Positions 1 to 8,831 of a stretch of DNA of 59,709 bases are shown here, in pieces. The notes under the pieces are model-generated. The model saw nothing but the letters and a program-made list of their open reading frames with translations. It made no database searches and was not told the DNA's origin. Position 1 is the first letter of the stretch. The number at the start of each line of letters is the position of its first letter. A program made the translations under genes and the position numbers. Source of the DNA: Bifidobacterium breve. GTDB taxonomy: Bacteria > Myxococcota_A > UBA796 > SXON01. The stretch is from assembly GCA_943328795.2 (NCBI GenBank), contig CALQBK020000005.1, positions 1-59,709 of the forward strand, in the 5' to 3' direction.

Positions 1-2
1 AG

Positions 3-1349
3 GCGTTCGACTTGGTGGACGACGCCGGCGCCAGCGAGGACGAGCGCCGCGCGGCGATGGATCAGCGCCTGCACGTGCTGCTGCACCCCGACGGCGGGCC
101 CGTCGTCGCGTTCGACAAGGTGAACCTTTCCTTTGGCGAGTTCTCCGGGGAAGACCCGGACGTGTTCATCGGCAACGTGAACCTGTTCGCCGACGTGCTG
201 CGGGGCATCGCGGAGGAGGACGGCCGCGCGATCGAGCCCGACGCGACCATCCACGTCGGGGCCAACCAATCGGTCACCTACAACGACGAGGAGATCCTCT
301 ACTACTTCCTCGTGAAGTACGCGGACCCAACCATCGTGCCGTACATCCACACCGTGATGTACTACACGCTGTTCGACGACGCGGGCGGGGCGTACGGCCA
401 CGACGACTTCTCTGAGCACAGGCAGTACCTGGAGGACCGGATGGACCAGGGCCAGCCGGTCGCGTACTTCCCGGAGAGCGCGTACTGGTGCGCGTTCGAC
501 AACCCCGTGCCGCTCTACCTGCCGGTGTACATGAAGAGCCGGTACGAGGACATGAAGGAGCTGTCGGACGCCGGGTACCCGCTCGACCAGCACGTGACGT
601 TCTCGTCGGGTTGGGAGTGGGGGTACTGGCAGACGGACGTGTCCGTGCTCCGGATGGGTTGGGAGCTGCCCGGGTCGTGGGAGGACCAGGTGCGCGCGCT
701 GACCGCGCTGCCGACCGCCACGCAGGCCGCCATCATCGCGCTCGCCGACCTGCAGGAGCAGGCGCTGATCGTGGACCACCTGGCGGCGTGGATGGCGGGG
801 CGGGACGCGTTCATGGACATCGGGAGCTCCGCGGGGATCGTGGGGCAGCCGGACCGGGCGACGTTCTCGGACATCGCGGCGATGGGGGAGGACGAACGGG
901 CGAGCTTCCGGGCGGAGGTGATCGTGCCGCTGGGCCAGCTCGCGGCAGACACCCGGGTGATCCTGCTGACCGTCGACGCCGGGGACACACGCTGGGAGCG
1001 CGAGGTGGCCGACGGGATCGAGATCGACGCGCTGCGCGCCGAGTACATGGCGGCCGTACTGGACGCGCTGGTCGCACACGCCGACGGTGACGACGCGACC
1101 GCGGCCTCGGACATCGCGGCTTCCGAGGCGACGTTCGCGGTGGCCCAGGGCGTCGTGGCGCGGCGGCACGCCGACCTCCACGACCCGGACCCGACCCGCC
1201 TGACCGGCATGCTCGACAACCCGACGTTCTACGACTACGGTTACCTGCGGCACGCGGACACCCTCTGCTTCTGGCAGCGCGACAACGTGCAGGTGCGCAA
1301 CCTCGTGTTCGGCGAGACGACGTCGGACCCGGGCTGCACCTTCGAGTAG
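3..1349 (+). CDS. Uncharacterised protein, 5' end outside window
   Basis: I do not recognise this protein. The reading frame is open to the left edge of the window, so the start codon probably lies upstream; TTG at 12 and later codons are only internal candidates. About 449 codons are visible. The central part is rich in aromatic residues (YYFLVKYADP, SAYWCAFDNPVPLYLPVYMK, GWEWGYWQTD), the middle is helical and Ala-rich, and the C-terminus returns to aromatic and Cys-containing sequence (HADTLCFWQRDN). This composition would suit an exported or substrate-binding fold, but I see no catalytic signature. A methyltransferase gene follows 14 bp downstream on the same strand, so the two may be co-transcribed. 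Confidence 0.75.
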   Translation, partial: AFDLVDDAGASEDERRAAMDQRLHVLLHPDGGPVVAFDKVNLSFGEFSGEDPDVFIGNVNLFADVLRGIAEEDGRAIEPDATIHVGANQSVTYNDEEILYYFLVKYADPTIVPYIHTVMYYTLFDDAGGAYGHDDFSEHRQYLEDRMDQGQPVAYFPESAYWCAFDNPVPLYLPVYMKSRYEDMKELSDAGYPLDQHVTFSSGWEWGYWQTDVSVLRMGWELPGSWEDQVRALTALPTATQAAIIALADLQEQALIVDHLAAWMAGRDAFMDIGSSAGIVGQPDRATFSDIAAMGEDERASFRAEVIVPLGQLAADTRVILLTVDAGDTRWEREVADGIEIDALRAEYMAAVLDALVAHADGDDATAASDIAASEATFAVAQGVVARRHADLHDPDPTRLTGMLDNPTFYDYGYLRHADTLCFWQRDNVQVRNLVFGETTSDPGCTFE

Positions 1350-1363
1350 GTTACCGCCCGGCC

Positions 1364-2206
1364 ATGGATACGCGCCCTTCGTTGACCGCCGAGGTCGTCT
1401 GCTTCATGCGGGCGGTCGACCAGCTGAACCCCCCGGCGGAGCGGGTGATCGACGACCCCTACGCCCGCTACTTCTTGTCCGCGCCGCTGCGCTCGCTGTT
1501 GAAGTCCCCGGCCGTCGCGTGGCGCACGTTGCCCGAGCTGACCACCTACATCCGGGCCCGCCACCGCTACATGGACGACCAGCTGCGCGCGGCGCTGGCT
1601 CGGGAGCCGATCGCCCAGCTCGTGATCCTCGGCGCCGGGTACGACGCCCGGGGACACCGGCTCGCAGACGTGCTCGGGGACCGCCCGGTGTTCGAGGTCG
1701 ACTACCCGACGACCGCCGCCCGCAAGCAAGCGACGCTGCACCGCGTGAAGGACCAGCCGCTCAACCCGGCCGTGCGGTACGTCACGATCGACTTCCAGAC
1801 GCAGTCGATCTCCGACGTGCTGCTGGCTTCGGGCTTCGACCCGTCGAAGCCGACGTTCTTCACCTGGGAGGGCGTGTCGATGTACCTCTCGCGCGCGGCC
1901 GTCCACGGCACGCTCACCGCGCTGCGCGGGCTCGCCGCCCAGGGCTCCGTGCTGACGATGGACTACTTCCGGTACCTCGACCACCACTCGCTCACCGCGT
2001 CCGCCCACCGGCTCTCCGCGGGCCTGCTGGCGTTCATCTCGGAGCCGGTGACGTTCCCGATGGACCCGGAGGACGTGCCCGCGTTCATGGCCAAGGACGG
2101 CTGGACGGTCACCGACAGCGCGGACAGCGCCGAGCTCGAGCGGCGCTACATCCACGACGGGCACACGGTTTACCCGGCGAACTTCGTCGTCACTGCGCAC
2201 GCGTAG
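1364..2206 (+). CDS. SAM-dependent methyltransferase, leucine carboxyl methyltransferase (LCM) family
   Basis: This 280-residue protein matches the class I methyltransferases of the LCM/TIGR00027 family (PF04072), which transfer a methyl group from S-adenosylmethionine, often to a carboxylate of a natural product or protein. The N-terminal segment RVIDDPYARYFL is the family's opening motif. The SAM-binding loop is VILGAGYDARGHRL (about residues 87-100), followed by an acidic residue in FEVDYP that would contact the ribose hydroxyls. FFTWEGVSMYL (about residues 166-176) is the second conserved block. Length is normal for the family. ATG at 1364 lies 14 bp after the previous stop. The substrate cannot be inferred. 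The desaturase that follows is separated by a 207-bp promoter region. Confidence 0.88.
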   Translation: MDTRPSLTAEVVCFMRAVDQLNPPAERVIDDPYARYFLSAPLRSLLKSPAVAWRTLPELTTYIRARHRYMDDQLRAALAREPIAQLVILGAGYDARGHRLADVLGDRPVFEVDYPTTAARKQATLHRVKDQPLNPAVRYVTIDFQTQSISDVLLASGFDPSKPTFFTWEGVSMYLSRAAVHGTLTALRGLAAQGSVLTMDYFRYLDHHSLTASAHRLSAGLLAFISEPVTFPMDPEDVPAFMAKDGWTVTDSADSAELERRYIHDGHTVYPANFVVTAHA

Positions 2207-2274
2207 CGCTGCCGGGGCGTACCGGGACGACGGCCCCGTCATCGGACGGATTGACGCCGGGCGGACCCTCGCAG

Positions 2275-2286
2275 TTGACGAGTCAA
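2275..2286. promoter_or_regulatory. Short inverted repeat TTGAC-GA-GTCAA
   Basis: Five-base arms separated by two bases lie 128 bp upstream of the chosen desaturase start. It is the first of three palindromic elements in the 2207-2413 intergenic region. It could be a protein-binding half of the promoter, but alone it is weak evidence. Confidence 0.3.
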
Positions 2287-2302
2287 GGCCCGGCGGATCA
2301 AA

Positions 2303-2316
2303 ACCGACCGGTCAGT
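2303..2316. promoter_or_regulatory. Probable TetR-type operator upstream of the desaturase gene
   Basis: ACCGACCGGTCAGT is a 14-bp palindrome with a single mismatched pair, built on the perfect core GACCGGTC. Palindromes of this size and composition are typical operators of TetR-family regulators of lipid genes. It lies about 100 bp upstream of the desaturase ATG. A TetR gene exists in this window at 47849-48463, but its own promoter does not carry the same palindrome, so another regulator may act here. Confidence 0.45.
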
Positions 2317-2353
2317 CGGCGAAAATACAGGAAGATCCCACTTGTGCACGGGG

Positions 2354-2368
2354 TGTACATCAAGTACA
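2354..2368. promoter_or_regulatory. Inverted repeat TGTAC-N5-GTACA before the desaturase gene
   Basis: Perfect five-base arms with a five-base spacer lie 45 bp upstream of the desaturase start. A wider CTTGT (2341-2345) and ACAAG (2366-2370) pair is also present. The spacing fits a dimeric regulator or a small hairpin in the 5' leader. Confidence 0.35.
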
Positions 2369-2413
2369 AGCGCCCCAGTGTCAGGCCCCACCATGCGAGT
2401 TGAAGGAGTCGAA

Positions 2414-3460
2414 ATGCGTAAAGGTCCCGAGCTGGTCCGCGCGTCAAACCCCTACGCCGTCGAAGATCGGCCACGTACGTGGCGCCTCCTCGTGGTCGCG
2501 CTCGCCGTGTTCACCAGCGCGCTGGCAGCCGTCGTGGCTACGCCGTTCACGCTCGCGGCCGCGACCGTTGGCCCCTGGGCGGGCCTAGCCCTCGGCTGCG
2601 CGGTGAAGACGCTGTTCGCCGCGCTCGCCGGCCTCACGCTCGTCCGCCTGTTCATCTTCTACCACGACTACCTGCACGGGGCCGTGCTCACGGGCTCGAA
2701 GGTCGGCAAGGTCGTGATGCACGCCGTCGGCTACTGGGTGCTCGCCGGCCCGAGCGTGTGGAAGCAGACGCACGACTACCACCACAAGCACACCGCGAAG
2801 ATGGTGGGCGCGTCCATCGGCTCCTACCCGATCGTCACGGTCGACATGTGGAGCATGATGACGGAGGCGCAGCGCCGCGACTACAAGCTCGTTCGTCACC
2901 CGCTGACGATGGCGGCCGGGTACTTCACGGTGTTCGTGCTCGGCATGTGCATCTCGCCGTACCGCCGCAACCCCGAGCAGCACAAGGACGGCATCTACGC
3001 GCTGGTCGGCCACGCGGCGCTGGTGTTGGCCTTCGGCCTCGCGTTCGGCGCCGGCAACGCGTTCTTCGCGGGCATGCTCCCGGTGATGATCGCGACGTCC
3101 GTGGGCTCGTACCTGTTCTACGCGCAGCACAACTTCCCGGGGATGCAGATCAAGGGCCGCCACGAGTGGGAGTACACGTTCGCCGCGCTGCACTCGAGCT
3201 CGATGATGGACATGAACCCGGTCATGCACTGGTTCACCGGCAACATCGGCTACCACCACGTACACCACCTGAACCACCGGATCCCGTTCTACCGGCTCCC
3301 GGAGGCCATGGCCGCGATGCCCGAGCTCCAGGACCCGCACCGCACGCGTCTCACCCCGAGCTCCGTCCGCGAGTGCCTCGCGCTGAAGATCTGGGACCCC
3401 TCGCTCGGCCGCATGGTCAGCTACGAAGAGGCGGATCAGCTCGCGAAGGCCGCTAAGTAG
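2414..3460 (+). CDS. Fatty acid desaturase, membrane di-iron type
   Basis: The protein inserts a double bond into an acyl chain, probably of a membrane lipid, using a di-iron centre held by eight or more histidines (PF00487). The three histidine boxes are visible: HDYLH (H84 and H88), HDYHHKH (H120, H123, H124) and HHVHH near residue 280, followed by the acyl-lipid desaturase motif HRIPFYRLPEA. Hydrophobic segments around residues 25-80 and 180-240 would anchor it in the inner membrane. I chose ATG at 2414 because GAAGGAG at 2402-2408 sits five bases upstream. An in-frame ATG at 2393 and the frame back to 2342 lack this. It gives 348 residues. Electron donor and regiospecificity are unknown. 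The upstream palindromes suggest regulated expression, for example by temperature or fatty acid supply. Confidence 0.92.
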   Translation: MRKGPELVRASNPYAVEDRPRTWRLLVVALAVFTSALAAVVATPFTLAAATVGPWAGLALGCAVKTLFAALAGLTLVRLFIFYHDYLHGAVLTGSKVGKVVMHAVGYWVLAGPSVWKQTHDYHHKHTAKMVGASIGSYPIVTVDMWSMMTEAQRRDYKLVRHPLTMAAGYFTVFVLGMCISPYRRNPEQHKDGIYALVGHAALVLAFGLAFGAGNAFFAGMLPVMIATSVGSYLFYAQHNFPGMQIKGRHEWEYTFAALHSSSMMDMNPVMHWFTGNIGYHHVHHLNHRIPFYRLPEAMAAMPELQDPHRTRLTPSSVRECLALKIWDPSLGRMVSYEEADQLAKAAK

Positions 3461-3529
3461 GTCGCTGCGCGGCGCCGTCCGCCGGGCGACGGAGGGGCCT
3501 GGAGGGGGCTCCCCGGGTTATGCGCCGCG

Positions 3530-4768
3530 ATGCAGCCCACTCCCCCGGCCCATCCCCCGGTCGCCCTCACGGACGCGATGATCCGCGCCCTCCCGAAGGC
3601 TGACCTGCACGTCCACCTCGACGGCTCCCTGCGCGTCCCGACGTTGATCGAGCTCGCCCGCGAGCACGGTGTCGCCCTCCCCAGCATGACCGAGGCGGGG
3701 ATGAACGAGCTCGTGTTCAAGGAGAGCTACGCGCACCTGGGCGAGTACCTGCAGGGCTTCGCCTGGACCTGCGCGGTGATGCAAGACCGCGAGTCGCTCG
3801 AGCGCATCGCGTACGAGTTCGCGTACGACAACTGGGCCGAGGGCGTCCGCTACGTCGAGGTGCGCTTCGCGCCGCAGCTGCACCAGCACCACGACATGGA
3901 CGGCCGCGAGGTGCTCATCGCCGTCAACAACGGCATGGCCCGCGCGCAAGCCGAGATCAACCGCACGATCCCGGCGGGCGACCCGGAGTTCCGGTACGGC
4001 ATCATCGTCTGCGCGCTGCGGGCGTTCAACGCCGAGCTCTCGGTGTACTACGGGCAGCTGATGCGCGCGCTCTCGAAGGCCCCGCGCAAGAAGGTGTTCG
4101 GGCTCGCGAGCCTGGAGCTCGCGCGCGAGGCGGTCTGGGCGCGCGACGAGGCGGGCATCCCCGTCGTGGGCTTCGACCTCGCGGGCCAGGAGGACGGCTA
4201 CCCGGCGATCGACCACCAGGACGCGTACGACTTCGCGCACCAGCACTTCATGCACAAGACCGTGCACGCGGGCGAGGCCTACGGCGCCGAGAGCATCTTC
4301 CAGTCGATCACGAAGCTGCACGCGGACCGCATCGGCCACGGCTACCTGCTGTTCTCGCCCGAGCGGGTGACCGACCCCAAGGTCGAGGACCCCGTCGCGT
4401 ACACCAACACGCTCGCGGACTACATCGCTGACCGCCGCGTCACGATGGAGGTGTGCATCACGTCGAACCTGCAGACCAACCCGTCGATCCGCTCGGCGGG
4501 CGAGCACGCGCTGCGCAAGATGCTCGACGCGCGGCTCTCCGTCGCGCTGTGCACCGACAACCGCCTCGTGTCGCACACCACGGTGTCGAACGAGATCCGG
4601 CTGGCGGTCGACAACTGCGGGGTGAACAGCCGCGAGCTGCGCGACATCGTGATCCACGGCTTCAAGCGCAGCTTCTTCGCTGGGTCCTACGCCGAGAAGC
4701 GGCTGTACGTCCGCGGCGTCATCGACTACTACGACCGGATCGTGCGAGAGCACACGACGGCGGGGTGA
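3530..4768 (+). CDS. add: Adenosine deaminase family protein
   Basis: This zinc hydrolase converts adenosine to inosine and ammonia in purine salvage. The metal-binding opening is LPKADLHVHLDG (H27 and H29). HAGE follows at H246, then RIGHG, the block EVCITSNLQT and the zinc aspartate in CTDNR (D343). The usual second aspartate of the TDDP motif is asparagine here (N344). The TDNR form is, as I recall, found in a subclass of bacterial adenosine deaminases, so activity is still likely. At 412 residues it is longer than the common 330-350, with extra sequence in the first third and at the C-terminus. It stands alone: the next gene is convergent, its end only four bases away. A related aminohydrolase substrate cannot be excluded. 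Confidence 0.85.
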   Translation: MQPTPPAHPPVALTDAMIRALPKADLHVHLDGSLRVPTLIELAREHGVALPSMTEAGMNELVFKESYAHLGEYLQGFAWTCAVMQDRESLERIAYEFAYDNWAEGVRYVEVRFAPQLHQHHDMDGREVLIAVNNGMARAQAEINRTIPAGDPEFRYGIIVCALRAFNAELSVYYGQLMRALSKAPRKKVFGLASLELAREAVWARDEAGIPVVGFDLAGQEDGYPAIDHQDAYDFAHQHFMHKTVHAGEAYGAESIFQSITKLHADRIGHGYLLFSPERVTDPKVEDPVAYTNTLADYIADRRVTMEVCITSNLQTNPSIRSAGEHALRKMLDARLSVALCTDNRLVSHTTVSNEIRLAVDNCGVNSRELRDIVIHGFKRSFFAGSYAEKRLYVRGVIDYYDRIVREHTTAG

Positions 4769-4772
4769 TCGG

Positions 4773-6132
4773 TCAGTCGAGGGTGGCCATCCACTCGGCG
4801 GGGGTGCGCGCGTCGCCGGCGCGGACGGTGTAGAGCACGTGCCGCATCGCGCCGAGATCCTCGAGCGGGTTGCCCTCGACGATCACGAGATCCGCACGCT
4901 TTCCAACCTCGACGGTGCCTTGTTGGCCCTCGATCCCAAGCATGCGAGCCGGGGTTGACGTCGCGGCGGCCAACACCTCTGCGTTGGAGAACCCCGCCGC
5001 GGCCAACAGCGCAAGCTCGCGGATGCTCGTCGGGCCGTGGAACTCGGACAAGATCACCGGCCAATTTCCAGAGTCGCTGCCCATCACGATGGGCACCCCC
5101 GCGGCGGCCAATGCACGCAGCGCGGCGCCCTCCTTCCCAACCCGCGCTGCGATCGTCGAGTCGCGGAACACGAACCAATCCACGAGGCCGACGGGCGGGA
5201 ACGTTGGGAAGTTGGTCTCCGCGAACTGGCGCTGGAAGCCGCGGACGTTGGCCGAGTCACGCGCCGTCGCGATCTCGACAGCGGGCACCACCGCTTGGAT
5301 CAGCGGGTCGTCGAGCAGCCCGGGCTCCCAGCCCGTGCGGAAGGTGTCCAGGATCGCGAGCGTGCTCATCTCGTAGACGTGGTGCGCCGCCGCGAGCGCC
5401 ACCGCCGCCTTGTCCGGGTGCGACAACGGGTGCACCAACACCTGCGCGCCGAGCTCCTCGATCGCGATCCGCTGGTGCTCGGGCGACATCGCGTGGCTGT
5501 ACACGACCAGCCCGCGGTCCGCGGCGCCGGCCTTGATCGCCGCCCGCACGTCGGGTGGGGTAGAGCGGCCAGATGGGCGCGCCAAAGCCCGGCTCCACGG
5601 TCGTCTTCACCCCCACCGTGCGCTGGGCGACGACGCGGTCGAGCGCCCCCGCGACGTCCTGCACCGTCGCGACGGACGGGAACGACGGGATCACGACCGC
5701 CACGTAGCCGCCCGCCGGCGAGAGCGGCGTCCCCAGCGTGAGGAACTGCGGGCCGACAACGCCGGCATCGAGGTGGCCGCGCACGAGGTCGAGCTCCGGC
5801 TGCGTGATCGCCGGGTCGAGGATCGTCGTCACCCCGCAGGCCAGGTACGCCGCGAGGTGGTGGTCGAGCAGCGCGGCGTGCTCGGCCGGGGTCTCTGGCC
5901 GGAACGCGACGCCGGGGTCCATCGAGATGTGCACGTGGCTGTCGACGAGCCCGGCGAGGAGGGTGGCGCCTGCGACGTCGATCACGCGCGCGCCGTCTGG
6001 CACGTCGAGGTGCTCGCCTACCGCCACGATCCTCCCCTCGTGGATGAGCACATCCGCGGGGTGCACCGCTGCGCCCGTGCCGTCCCAGAGCAGTCCGCCG
6101 CGGAGCAGGAGATCGAGCGCGTAGGGGACCAT
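4773..6132 (-). pseudogene. Imidazolonepropionase-like amidohydrolase with one frameshift
   Basis: Two overlapping frames encode the two halves of one metal-dependent amidohydrolase. The N-terminal half, from ATG at 6132, carries GLVDSHVHI (HxH metal ligands) and VKTTVEPGFGAPIWPLY, whose lysine is the likely carboxylated bridge. The C-terminal half continues with PPDVRAAIKAGA, YSHAMS, VLVHPLSH, the aspartate in VMGSDSGNW and the closing sheet VGKRADLVIVEGNPLED. The frames join at a run of four G on the plus strand at 5557-5560. Removing one base restores a continuous 452-residue protein, a normal family length. The total span of 1360 bases equals 453 codons plus one, which supports a one-base insertion. 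All catalytic motifs survive, so a sequencing error is as plausible as recent inactivation. Substrate unknown; the family includes dipeptidases and cyclic imide hydrolases. Confidence 0.8.
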
Positions 6133-6281
6133 GCGTCAACCTAGCCCAGGACGTGCCGGGAGCCCACGGCCGCGCTCGCCCCCTCGAGAACCCCGCGCAC
6201 CTTACACAATCGCGAGTCCGACCCCCCGCAGATTTGACCAACGGGGCGCGCCGGACCACGATGCAGGTCGAGGTCGTCCCC

Positions 6282-7685
6282 ATGCGCGTCATGCTCATCC
6301 GTCCCCCCGCGAAGCACACCGTGGAGAGCGAGGTCCCCGAGGCCGTCTCGGCCGAAAATTTGAGCTACCCGCCGCTCGCGCTGATGGCGATCGCGGAGTT
6401 CTTGAAGAGCCAGTCGACGCACGAGGTGGCCATCCTCGACGCGCAGCTCGACGACCTCGGCTACGACGAGCTCGAGCGGCGCGTGGCGGCGTTCAAGCCC
6501 GACGTGGTCGGCATCACCGCGTTCACCGTCCAGCTCGTCGACGTGCTCAAGACCGTGAAGGCGGCGAAGGCCGCGGGCGCCAAGTACGCCGTCGTCGGCG
6601 GGCCGCACGTGTCCGACTTCCCGCGCGAGTGCGTCGGGCTGCCGGGCGTAGACGCCGTCGTGAAGGGGGAGGGGCAGAAGCCGATGCTCGACCTGTGCGA
6701 CGCGTGGGCCCGCGGCGAGACGCCGAAGGGCATCCCGGGGACCATGTGTCACCCGGACGACCCGGTGCCTGAGCAAGACGTCTACTTCTCGAACAACCTG
6801 GACGACTACCCGATCATCGACCGCACGATGGTCGACTACAAGCGCTACTACGACGTGATGGGCGAAGGCGGCGTGTTCACCACGCTGATCTCCTCCCGCG
6901 GCTGCCCGTACCGCTGCACGTTCTGCAACACCCCGCGCCACCGCTACCGCGTGATGAGCCCCGCGCGCGTCTGCGAGGAGATCAAGTCGTGCCTCGACCT
7001 CGGCATCGAGGAGTTCTACTTCGTCGACGACACCTTCAACATCACGAACCAGCGCGTGATCGACCTCTGCGACGCGATCATCGAGCGCGGGCTCAAGCTG
7101 CGCTGGACCGTCCGCTTCCGCGTGAAGGGCATGACGCGCGAGCTCTTGACGAAGATGAAGCAGGCGGGCTGCCACCGCATCCAGTTTGGCGTAGAGCAGG
7201 GCACCGAGGAGGGGCTCCTGCGGCTGAAGAAGGACGTAACGGTCCGGGAGATCGAGAACGCGTTCAAGCTGTGCCGCGAGATCGGCATCCACACCGTCGC
7301 GTACTTCATGATCGGCACGCCTACCGAGCGCTCGCGCGACGACGTGATGGACACCATCGCGTACTCGATCGCGCTCGACCCGGACTTCGTGATGTTCAAC
7401 GTGCTCACGCCGTTCCCCGGCACGACCTTGTACGACGAGGGCCAGCGTGACGGCGTGCTGGACGTGGAGCCTTGGATGTCGTTCATGCGCGACCCGAAGG
7501 AGGACTTCAAGGCCCAAGTGTGGGACGAGTACTTCACGCGCGCAGAGCTCCGGGAGATGCTGAACCACGCCTACCGGCGCTTCTATTGGCGGCCCAAGTT
7601 CGTCGCGCGCAACTTGACCCAGATCCGGTCGCCGAAGGACTTCATGCGGAAGGCGACGGCCGGCGTGCGGATGTTGACGGGGTGA
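6282..7685 (+). CDS. B12-binding radical SAM protein
   Basis: A cobalamin-binding N-terminal domain (about residues 1-140; MRVMLIRPP, a degenerate DAQLDDLG where DxHxxG is classical, and VVGGPH) is followed by a radical SAM core with the [4Fe-4S] motif SRGCPYRCTFC (CxxxCxxC). Such enzymes use SAM and cobalamin for methylations or ring rearrangements on unreactive carbons, as in lipid, hopanoid and antibiotic biosynthesis. The core continues with YFVDDTFNI, RFRVKGMT and FGVEQGTEEGLLRL, all typical of this class. I prefer ATG at 6282 because family members begin with this strand and GAGG lies eight bases upstream; ATG at 6261 and a frame back to 6153 are alternatives. It is divergent from the amidohydrolase across 149 bp. 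A second member with a different core lies at 44489-46093. Confidence 0.88.
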   Translation: MRVMLIRPPAKHTVESEVPEAVSAENLSYPPLALMAIAEFLKSQSTHEVAILDAQLDDLGYDELERRVAAFKPDVVGITAFTVQLVDVLKTVKAAKAAGAKYAVVGGPHVSDFPRECVGLPGVDAVVKGEGQKPMLDLCDAWARGETPKGIPGTMCHPDDPVPEQDVYFSNNLDDYPIIDRTMVDYKRYYDVMGEGGVFTTLISSRGCPYRCTFCNTPRHRYRVMSPARVCEEIKSCLDLGIEEFYFVDDTFNITNQRVIDLCDAIIERGLKLRWTVRFRVKGMTRELLTKMKQAGCHRIQFGVEQGTEEGLLRLKKDVTVREIENAFKLCREIGIHTVAYFMIGTPTERSRDDVMDTIAYSIALDPDFVMFNVLTPFPGTTLYDEGQRDGVLDVEPWMSFMRDPKEDFKAQVWDEYFTRAELREMLNHAYRRFYWRPKFVARNLTQIRSPKDFMRKATAGVRMLTG

Positions 7686-7718
7686 CCGAGCCGGCGCTGC
7701 GAGCTGCGTGAGCACGCA

Positions 7719-8831
7719 TCACGGCTTGTTCGCCTCGGGTAGCGGCGCCGTGAACCCCCACCCCGCCGCGACGCGGGCGTCCACCGCGCGCAGCGCCTGC
7801 TCCAGCCGGGCCTCGCGGGAGCCCCGCAGCTCCACCCACGGCACCCCGCTCGCCCCCACGACCTCGCGGAAGCGGCCGGTCATCCAGGGCCGCAGGTGCT
7901 CGCCGTCCCGCAGCCCGTCGTCCTCGAAGGCCACGCCCTCGTGGTCGGTGAGCAGGTAGAGCGCCCGGGGCACCATCGCCGCCGCCACGGCCTCGACGCG
8001 CGCGCTCGGCCCGCCCCGGTAGCGCTCGTGCCACACGGTGGTCGCCAACGCGTCCGTGTCGCACACCAGCACAGGCCCGCCGCCGCGGGCCGCTTCGACC
8101 TCGTTCGAGGACTGCGTCTCGGCGATCGTCACGAAGTCCTGCTCGCACCACGTCAGCTCCTCGGGGCGCGCGGCCGGGTTGAACGCGCGGGCGAGCGCCA
8201 TTGCGTCGGCGCTGAACTCGCGGCCGAACTCGGGCACCCACGCCGTGCGGGCCCAGCTCCCGCCCCGCTCGCGGAGCGCCGCCACGAGGTCCCTGCACAC
8301 CGTGGTGGTGCCCGTCGACTCCGCGCCGATCCCGACGACGCGCAACGCGAGCCCCGCGCGCGCCGCCAGCGGCAAGAGCTCCCAGTAGGCGACAGGGTCC
8401 GCCCGGATCGCGCGCGCCGAGATTGGGTAGAGGTCCCGCGGCGCGTCCAGGCACACGTGCCGCGCGCCGAGCCGCTCGGCGAGCTCGTGCCCGTAGGCCT
8501 CCGAGCTGTACACGACGTCGGGCATCGACGTGGCGCCGCTCGCGCGGATCCCCGCCCGCATCAGCTCAACGTGCGCCTCCCAAATCCCGGGATCGGCGTA
8601 GTCCACGGGCAAGTCGTCCCAGCCCCAGGCCACCACGACGCCGGGCAGCGCGGCGACGCTGTCCTGGAGCCACGCCGCGCGGAGCCGCGGGTCCAGCGAC
8701 TCCGCGTGCGACGCCAGCGCCAGCACCGTCACGCGCTCGCACTGCCGGGCGGCCGCCCGCACCAGGTGAACGTGACCGACGTGGGGCGGGTAGAACTTCC
8801 CCGTCACGAACCCGTGCTTGAACGGCTTCAC
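7719..8831 (-). CDS. nadR: NadR-like bifunctional NMN adenylyltransferase / ribosylnicotinamide kinase
   Basis: The N-terminal domain is a nucleotidyltransferase with GKFYPPHVGH (HxGH at residues 17-20) and a later ISARAIR block (residues 137-143), expected to adenylate nicotinamide mononucleotide to NAD. The C-terminal domain resembles the NadR kinase, which phosphorylates nicotinamide riboside. Its P-loop reads GIGAESTGTT (about residues 167-176), with threonine where the usual Walker A lysine stands. The remaining kinase blocks (CDTDALATTVWHERY, YLLTDHEG) are present. GTG at 8831 is the start because it overlaps the pnuC stop as GTGA and places the HxGH motif at the normal distance. The protein is 370 residues. 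It lacks the N-terminal DNA-binding repressor domain of enterobacterial NadR, so it is an enzyme only. Confidence 0.85.
   Translation of the reverse strand: MKPFKHGFVTGKFYPPHVGHVHLVRAAARQCERVTVLALASHAESLDPRLRAAWLQDSVAALPGVVVAWGWDDLPVDYADPGIWEAHVELMRAGIRASGATSMPDVVYSSEAYGHELAERLGARHVCLDAPRDLYPISARAIRADPVAYWELLPLAARAGLALRVVGIGAESTGTTTVCRDLVAALRERGGSWARTAWVPEFGREFSADAMALARAFNPAARPEELTWCEQDFVTIAETQSSNEVEAARGGGPVLVCDTDALATTVWHERYRGGPSARVEAVAAAMVPRALYLLTDHEGVAFEDDGLRDGEHLRPWMTGRFREVVGASGVPWVELRGSREARLEQALRAVDARVAAGWGFTAPLPEANKP

Noticed and set aside
3518..4753. 411-codon minus-strand frame over the adenosine deaminase
   Set aside because: The plus-strand protein has all family motifs in order; the antisense product is low-complexity His/Val/Arg.
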